This document shows, piece after piece, positions 15,968-20,094 of a stretch of DNA of 20,094 nucleotides. The position numbers and the translations under genes are program-made. This DNA comes from JAUXEH01 sp965602945 (GTDB taxonomy: Bacteria; Acidobacteriota; Aminicenantia; Aminicenantales; Aminicenantaceae). Location of the stretch: the NCBI GenBank assembly GCA_965602945.1, contig CBFDBC010000049.1, forward strand, positions 1-20,094, written 5' to 3'. The notes below the pieces were generated by a model. The model saw only the letters and a list, made by a program, of their open reading frames with translations, did no database searches and had not been told where the DNA came from. The stretch's first letter is position 1, and each line of letters begins with the position of its first letter.

Positions 15968-16092
15968 GGGTGAGCTGATAAGGAGGCCGTCCGGAGGCGA
16001 GCGGGCATGGTTCCTCGAAGAGGAGAGCGAGCCGAGGAATTAGGGGATTTTCCTCGCTGGGGAAAATCACCGGGCCGACGTTTCAGCTTGCC
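15968..16092 (+). repeat. 125-bp structured repeat, copy 2 (possible ncRNA)
   Basis: This is the partner of 3766-3890, with nine differences in 125 bases and no gaps. The closing stem is GGTGAGCTGA (15969-15978) with TCAGCTTGCC (16083-16092). GTTCCTCG (16010-16017) pairs with CGAGGAAT (16033-16040), with a G-U pair where copy 1 has G-C. In the right-hand hairpin the tandem G-A mismatch of copy 1 is TT opposite AA, i.e. two A-U pairs, while one outer pair becomes G opposite A. CGAGGAA can also pair with the downstream TTCCTCG (16050-16056). The copy ends 55 bases before the -35 box of the PilZ fusion gene, so it is upstream of that promoter rather than in its leader. On the other strand it lies just upstream of the glycan operon. 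Confidence 0.75.
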
Positions 16093-16146
16093 TGATTATC
16101 ACGGTATCACGGTTTTGGAAAGGCATCCTGCTCCTGTATATAATCC

Positions 16147-16176
16147 TTGACAGAACTCCCTCGAATATACTACATT
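16147..16176 (+). promoter_or_regulatory. Predicted sigma70-type promoter of the PilZ fusion gene
   Basis: A perfect TTGACA (16147-16152) is followed after 18 bases by TACATT (16171-16176); TATACT (16166-16171) overlaps but is too close. Transcription would begin near 16183, leaving a leader of about 108 bases that contains the 19-base palindrome. Confidence 0.55.
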
Positions 16177-16186
16177 TTGGGGGAGG

Positions 16187-16205
16187 TTGTGTGAAGGTCA
16201 CACAA
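16187..16205 (+). promoter_or_regulatory. Perfect 19-base palindrome just after the predicted start of transcription
   Basis: TTGTGTGA, AGG, TCACACAA: two perfect 8-base arms with a 3-base centre. It would be an operator at about +5 to +23, or a hairpin near the 5' end of the mRNA. The halves resemble CRP half-sites (TGTGA/TCACA), but the centre is three bases instead of six, so CRP is unlikely. Confidence 0.55.
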
Positions 16206-16226
16206 TATGGGTGGTATGGTAGAGAC

Positions 16227-16236
16227 AGGTGCACCT
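16227..16236 (+). promoter_or_regulatory. Ten-base perfect palindrome in the leader of the PilZ fusion gene
   Basis: AGGTGCACCT is self-complementary over ten bases, 55 bases before the ATG. It is short enough to be chance, but it lies with the larger palindrome between promoter and gene and may be a second protein-binding site. Confidence 0.3.
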
Positions 16237-16290
16237 CTATACATACACATCCGCATTGTGATCGAGAGCCTCTGACCGGACGAAGAAGAA

Positions 16291-19200
16291 ATGGCTCAGG
16301 CGGACAAGAAACAGATGAAAACGGGAAGCGCTCCTGTGGTCCTCATCGTCGATGCCGATCACTCGTTCCTGGAAAAACTCGAAGGGAGCCTGCATGAATC
16401 CTTTTCCGTGCACACGGCGACCAGCGGGATCGAGGCGATCCACCTGATAAAGATCCTTCCCCAGATCGATGTCCTCATCGTAAACGAAAAACTGCCCCGC
16501 ATGAAAGCGAGCGAACTCTTTCGCTTTGTCCATGAGATGTTCCGAAATTCGGACGCGCTGATCAAGATCCTGATCACCCAGAAACCGGCTGAAGGATCAA
16601 CCACCGACCTGAACGGATACGGCCGCATCGACTGCTGCTGCGTGAAGCCCGTGGAGCCCGAGGCGATGCGCAGAAAGATCAGCTATCTCCTCGCTCAGAA
16701 GTCCCGGGAGAAAAGGACATCCATGAGGATCACCCCCTACGATTCATCGGATATCCGGATCGACACCGACAACTGCGGCGAGGCCGAGGTCATCGACATC
16801 AGTGAGAACGGGATGTTCCTGAAGACCATGTCCTTCTATCCCGAAGGCGCCTCCCTTCCCCTGAAGATAACTCTGCCCGATGGGACACATTATTCCGTCA
16901 GCGGTCGGATCGTTCGCCAGGACATCGACCGCGGCGGAATCGGTATCGAATTCCAGGCCATTGACGATCAGGGACGGCACTCGATCCTGCAGTTCCTGTC
17001 CGAATATGTCACGCTCCGGGATCTGGATGAGCTGAAGCTTCGCTATCCTTTCCTGAAGACCGATAAGATGGTGCTTTTCTCCGATCCCGAGCTGATCGAG
17101 TCGCTCCTGCGACAGGCTATGCAGCTGGGATTCGAGATCGTTGCGATCCCGGCTCAATCACGAATCCCCGAGATCCTGGGTCTCTCCGAGATCCGTCCGC
17201 ACTCGGCCTGCGTTCTCAGCGGGGAGAACCTGAACATCAAATTCAAGACCGCGGACCTTCTCTTTGTCTCGTTTCAGATCGGCTACGCAACCTACAATTT
17301 CGAGACCATGGTCTCCCGGATCGCAGCGGACGGGGAATCGCTCAAGTGCCTCTATCCGCGGGCCATGTTCTATTCGGAGAAACGGGCGGCCCCACGAATC
17401 CAGCCCCTCGGGGAAATATCAGTCGAGATCGTTCTGCCTCAGCCCTTCGAGGGCGCGCTGAAGGGGAAGATCATAGATATTGGCCGAGAAGGCATGGCAT
17501 TCACCGCCGATTCCCTCTGCCCGGCCCTGCTCGCAGGAACCCCGCTGCCTTCCTTGAAGATCCTGGAGGATGGCCGGTTTCTCTGGGAGGAAAAGGGGGA
17601 AATCCGTTACGTGACCCGGCTGGCGGAGCAGGCAGATGCCGGATTACGCTACGGCGTCCAGTTCGGGATCGGGCGCATGAACATCCAGGCCTCCCGGGCC
17701 CCGGAGATCGGTGTATCGTTCCCGCGCGGTAACGGCCCCAGCACACAAAGAAGCCGATCAGACCTCCGGGAAACGGGAGACCCGGGCGCGGCCCTGTTGT
17801 CCCAGCCCGACGTCATCCGGTTGGAGAACGGGGAAGGGGAGGAAATCGTCGGCCTTCTCAACACGTCCATTCCTCTGGATGGAGATCCGGTTCCGGTGGT
17901 CCTGATCCCCCCCGCTTTCGGCAAGACCAAGGAGAGCCTGTTCGGCCTGGCACTGACGATCACGCAGAATTTCCAGGACGCGGGCAAGCCCGTGGCCGTT
18001 TTCCGCTATGACGGCATCCGGAGGAAAGGCGAGAGTCATAAGGATCCGGATGCCTCGGAGCCCCCGTTCGAGATGCTGAAAGCCACGCTCACTCAGGGCG
18101 CGGAAGACATCAAGACCGTGCTGGACTGGCTCCAGCTCAATCCCAGCCTGAGCGCCGGGCAGGTCATCCTGGTGACGTTCTCACTTTCAGCCCTGGAAGC
18201 CAGGATCGCCCTGCGGGACGAGGCTTACCGCCGCAGGGTGGACTACTGGATCTCCTGCCTGGGCACACTCGAATTCCGGAACCTGATGAACCGGGTCAAC
18301 TGCGGATTGGACCTCCTCGAGCAGTATCAGATCGGGATCGACCTGGGGATCATCCCGATCCTGGGAAACCTGATCAATATGGTGCCCTATGCCGCCGATG
18401 TCGTCTCCAACCGGGTGGCGACGATCGATCAGGCTCGGGAAGACATGCGCCATCTCGACGTGCCGATCACATGGATCTATGGAAAATATGACAGCTGGAT
18501 CACTCCCGATCTGATCCGGGACGTGATGAGTATCAAGGCCGATGCACCCAGAGAAGTCATCGCGGTTCCCGTGGGACACAACGCCCGCACTTCGGAGGAG
18601 GCGCTCAGGATGTTCGGCCTGATCACGTCTCTGGTCCATCGATCCCTGCACAAGGATATGATCAGGGCCGCCCTCCCCACCAAACCTGATCTCGAGATCA
18701 TGCGCCGGTCCGAGAAAGACCGGCTGCCGCCGCGTAAGCTGGACAACAGGCAGACCTATTGGAGGCGGTATCTGATCGGCGAGGAGAACCTGCTCGGATT
18801 CGATGTCATGGCGCTCTCCGACGACTACAACCAGCTGTTGGACGACCAGGTCCTGGCCCTGGACCTTGCTTCGGGGGACCGGCTGCTCGATCTGGGAGGA
18901 GGGACGGGCAATGTCATCGCGCACCTCCTGGAGAACGGGGGGGCTGTCCCGGCCCACATCACGATCGCCGACCTGATCCCTGAGGCCTTGAAACAGGCAC
19001 GCGAGAAGCTGGCCGGCAGGCTCGATCCGGGGAGGTTCGACCTGCTCTGCCTGGATATCGAACTCAACCGCTTCCTCCCGATACAAAGATATCTGGCGGG
19101 GGAAATCGGTACTTTTGTCGAGTTATCCGACAAAATCGATAGTCTGGACCTTACAAGTGCGATGAAGATTCATAAGGAATACACGCCCCGCCTCCACCGG

Positions 19201-19824
19201 ATCCTGCGGGGAGAACCCATCAGCCCGGAGCAGGACGTCTGGCTCAAGACCAGGCATGAACCTCCCGAGTACAACCTCATCGTCGATTTCAACCGGGCCG
19301 CCCGGTATGTACGAGGGATTCAAACGCAGAAACCCGAGTTCCGGAAGCTGGGATTCCCCGGAAGCCTGGATACCAACCCCAGCCTCCCGCTGCGCCCGGG
19401 CAGCTACAACAAGATCCTCATGAGCCTGGTGCTTTCCTACATCTTCAATCCCCTGGAAACGCTCCGGGAACTGAGGCGGATCATCGCCCCCGGGGGCCGG
19501 CTCGTCCTCTCGAGCATGCGCCCCGACACCGATGCCTCCGGGCCGTTCACCCGGCTGCTGGACAAGATCGATGTCATGCCGGCGGATGCGCTGCCCCCCC
19601 AATGGCCGAAGGCACTCCTGCTCGACTCCATCCGGTCGTTCCTCAACGATGCGCAGGCCCTGGTCGACCTGGAGGAAGCGGGCACGTTCGACTTCTTCGA
19701 TCCGGAAAAACTCGGTAGCCTCCTGGAAGACTCCGGATGGCTGTGGGTCCAGTCCATCCCCACCTTCGGGGAACCGCCGCAGGGCTATGTCGTCATCGCC
19801 GAGCCGAGGGATACCCATGACTGA
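16291..19824 (+). CDS. Receiver-like / PilZ-PilZN-PilZ / LuxD-like hydrolase / methyltransferase fusion
   Basis: The protein has 1177 residues and no membrane segment. Residues ~15-134 are a receiver domain with the acidic pair (D21, D23), T96 and K119, but Asn65 replaces the phospho-accepting Asp. A PilZ domain (~140-245) has the c-di-GMP motifs R142xxxR146 and DISENG (169-174). A YcgR-N-like segment (~255-362) leads into a second PilZ domain (R365xxxR369, DIGREG 396-401; Gly replaces the usual Ser). Residues ~510-790 are an alpha/beta hydrolase like LuxD acyl-transferases: VVLIPPAFGKTKE, nucleophile S631 in TFSLSA, D734 and H763. The C-terminus (~820-1175) is a SAM methyltransferase (DLGGGTGN 867-874, D894) with an insert of ~110 residues before LMSLVLSYIFNP. 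c-di-GMP-gated lipid or acyl chemistry is inferred. The ribosome-binding site is weak (GAAGAAG). Confidence 0.88.
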   Translation: MAQADKKQMKTGSAPVVLIVDADHSFLEKLEGSLHESFSVHTATSGIEAIHLIKILPQIDVLIVNEKLPRMKASELFRFVHEMFRNSDALIKILITQKPAEGSTTDLNGYGRIDCCCVKPVEPEAMRRKISYLLAQKSREKRTSMRITPYDSSDIRIDTDNCGEAEVIDISENGMFLKTMSFYPEGASLPLKITLPDGTHYSVSGRIVRQDIDRGGIGIEFQAIDDQGRHSILQFLSEYVTLRDLDELKLRYPFLKTDKMVLFSDPELIESLLRQAMQLGFEIVAIPAQSRIPEILGLSEIRPHSACVLSGENLNIKFKTADLLFVSFQIGYATYNFETMVSRIAADGESLKCLYPRAMFYSEKRAAPRIQPLGEISVEIVLPQPFEGALKGKIIDIGREGMAFTADSLCPALLAGTPLPSLKILEDGRFLWEEKGEIRYVTRLAEQADAGLRYGVQFGIGRMNIQASRAPEIGVSFPRGNGPSTQRSRSDLRETGDPGAALLSQPDVIRLENGEGEEIVGLLNTSIPLDGDPVPVVLIPPAFGKTKESLFGLALTITQNFQDAGKPVAVFRYDGIRRKGESHKDPDASEPPFEMLKATLTQGAEDIKTVLDWLQLNPSLSAGQVILVTFSLSALEARIALRDEAYRRRVDYWISCLGTLEFRNLMNRVNCGLDLLEQYQIGIDLGIIPILGNLINMVPYAADVVSNRVATIDQAREDMRHLDVPITWIYGKYDSWITPDLIRDVMSIKADAPREVIAVPVGHNARTSEEALRMFGLITSLVHRSLHKDMIRAALPTKPDLEIMRRSEKDRLPPRKLDNRQTYWRRYLIGEENLLGFDVMALSDDYNQLLDDQVLALDLASGDRLLDLGGGTGNVIAHLLENGGAVPAHITIADLIPEALKQAREKLAGRLDPGRFDLLCLDIELNRFLPIQRYLAGEIGTFVELSDKIDSLDLTSAMKIHKEYTPRLHRILRGEPISPEQDVWLKTRHEPPEYNLIVDFNRAARYVRGIQTQKPEFRKLGFPGSLDTNPSLPLRPGSYNKILMSLVLSYIFNPLETLRELRRIIAPGGRLVLSSMRPDTDASGPFTRLLDKIDVMPADALPPQWPKALLLDSIRSFLNDAQALVDLEEAGTFDFFDPEKLGSLLEDSGWLWVQSIPTFGEPPQGYVVIAEPRDTHD

Positions 19825-20094
19825 TCCCACCCCGAGCTTCGAGGAACGGCTCTACACGGAATACGACCTGAAAGGCCGGATCAAGCTCATCATCATCCTG
19901 AGCGCGATCCTTTATGTCTCCTTTTTGGGCCTGGATACGATCTATGCCGCCGAATACATACAGATGTTCCTCATCATCCGGCTGGTGGTGCTGGCCGCCC
20001 ACATCGCCCTGTTCGTTTGGGTGACCCGCATAGAGAGGAACCGCGGCTACGTGAACGCGGCCATCACCCTCGCCATCTTCGATGTCGCCGGGAT
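19817..20094 (+). CDS. Polytopic membrane protein, N-terminal part (partial)
   Basis: The gene starts with ATG at 19817, eight bases before the end of the fusion gene (ATGACTGA overlap), with GAGGG about seven bases upstream, and runs off the right edge; 92 residues are visible. After a charged start (MTDPTPSFEERLYTEYDLKG) come hydrophobic segments near residues 24-44, 51-70 and 77-92, separated by short loops (LDTIYAAEYIQ, TRIERNRGYVN). Short N-terminal segments followed by repeated transmembrane helices are common in membrane sensors that end in a cyclase, GGDEF or kinase domain. That cannot be tested here because the C-terminus is missing. The tight overlap implies co-translation with the PilZ fusion, so it may sense the signal for it or make its ligand. 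Confidence 0.8.
   Translation, partial: MTDPTPSFEERLYTEYDLKGRIKLIIILSAILYVSFLGLDTIYAAEYIQMFLIIRLVVLAAHIALFVWVTRIERNRGYVNAAITLAIFDVAG

Larger units (their letters stand above)
15946..16290. other. Divergent intergenic region with repeat, promoter and palindromes
   Basis: This stretch of about 345 bases separates the glycan operon (-) from the PilZ fusion gene (+). It holds repeat copy 2, a good + strand promoter (16147-16176), a perfect 19-base palindrome (16187-16205) and a ten-base palindrome (16227-16236). I found no convincing minus-strand promoter for the glycan operon. No credible small ORF was seen. Confidence 0.6.

Noticed and set aside
15946..16008. A 21-codon N-terminal extension of the (alpha/alpha)6 hydrolase starting at 16008
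   Set aside because: It reads through repeat copy 2; the same peptide PARLRTASLSA appears in a non-coding frame of copy 1 (near 3785-3817), so it is a by-product of the repeat.
15968..16092. c-di-GMP riboswitch controlling the PilZ fusion gene
   Set aside because: The sequence does not match GEMM-I or GEMM-II consensus elements, and the repeat lies upstream of the predicted promoter instead of in the leader.
16187..16205. CRP-type binding site
   Set aside because: The half-sites TGTGA and TCACA are separated by three bases; CRP sites need six.

Overview
The window is GC-rich and densely coded. It looks like chromosomal DNA of an uncultured Gram-negative bacterium with an environmental lifestyle: it has a multihaem c-type cytochrome, secreted or membrane-anchored proteins, PilZ (c-di-GMP) domains, and a glycosidase operon mixed with Gfo/Idh/MocA and URO-D family proteins. 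That mix is typical of Acidobacteriota, Aminicenantes-like and other candidate-phylum genomes, but nothing here fixes the taxonomy. No rRNA, tRNA, CRISPR array, transposase or phage gene was seen.

Layout, left to right. (1) The end of a multihaem cytochrome c gene on + overlaps, tail to tail, a secreted ankyrin-repeat protein on -. (2) A large GH67/GH20-like glycosidase-type protein on - has its own promoter and an ambiguous start. (3) An operon on -, from about 8.82 kb down to 3.96 kb, encodes a YtrA-type GntR regulator, an ABC ATPase and two tandem paralogous permeases. Each permease carries a long C-terminal soluble domain that looks beta-propeller-like. The genes overlap or abut, so they are probably translationally coupled. 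(4) A second operon on -, from about 15.95 kb down to 8.95 kb, encodes an (alpha/alpha)6-type glycoside hydrolase, a GH38 alpha-mannosidase, a Gfo/Idh/MocA dehydrogenase and a URO-D family protein. It looks like a module for catabolising mannosides or complex glycans. (5) Divergently on +, a 1177-residue protein joins a degenerate receiver domain, a tandem PilZ/YcgR-like module, a LuxD-like acyl-transfer or thioesterase hydrolase and an interrupted SAM methyltransferase. Its stop overlaps the start of a polytopic membrane protein that runs off the window.

The most unusual non-coding element is a 125-bp repeat present twice (3766-3890 and 15968-16092, same orientation, about 93% identical, no gaps). 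It folds on the + strand into a closing stem with internal hairpins. Several differences between the copies keep base pairing through G-U wobbles on the + strand only, and a tandem G-A mismatch is replaced by two A-U pairs. Its central CGAGGAA can pair with either of two TTCCTCG segments, giving mutually exclusive hairpins in both copies. I do not recognise the family; it could be a structured RNA or a short non-autonomous mobile repeat. With the c-di-GMP/acyl-transfer/methyltransferase fusion, it is the best candidate for something undescribed in this window.
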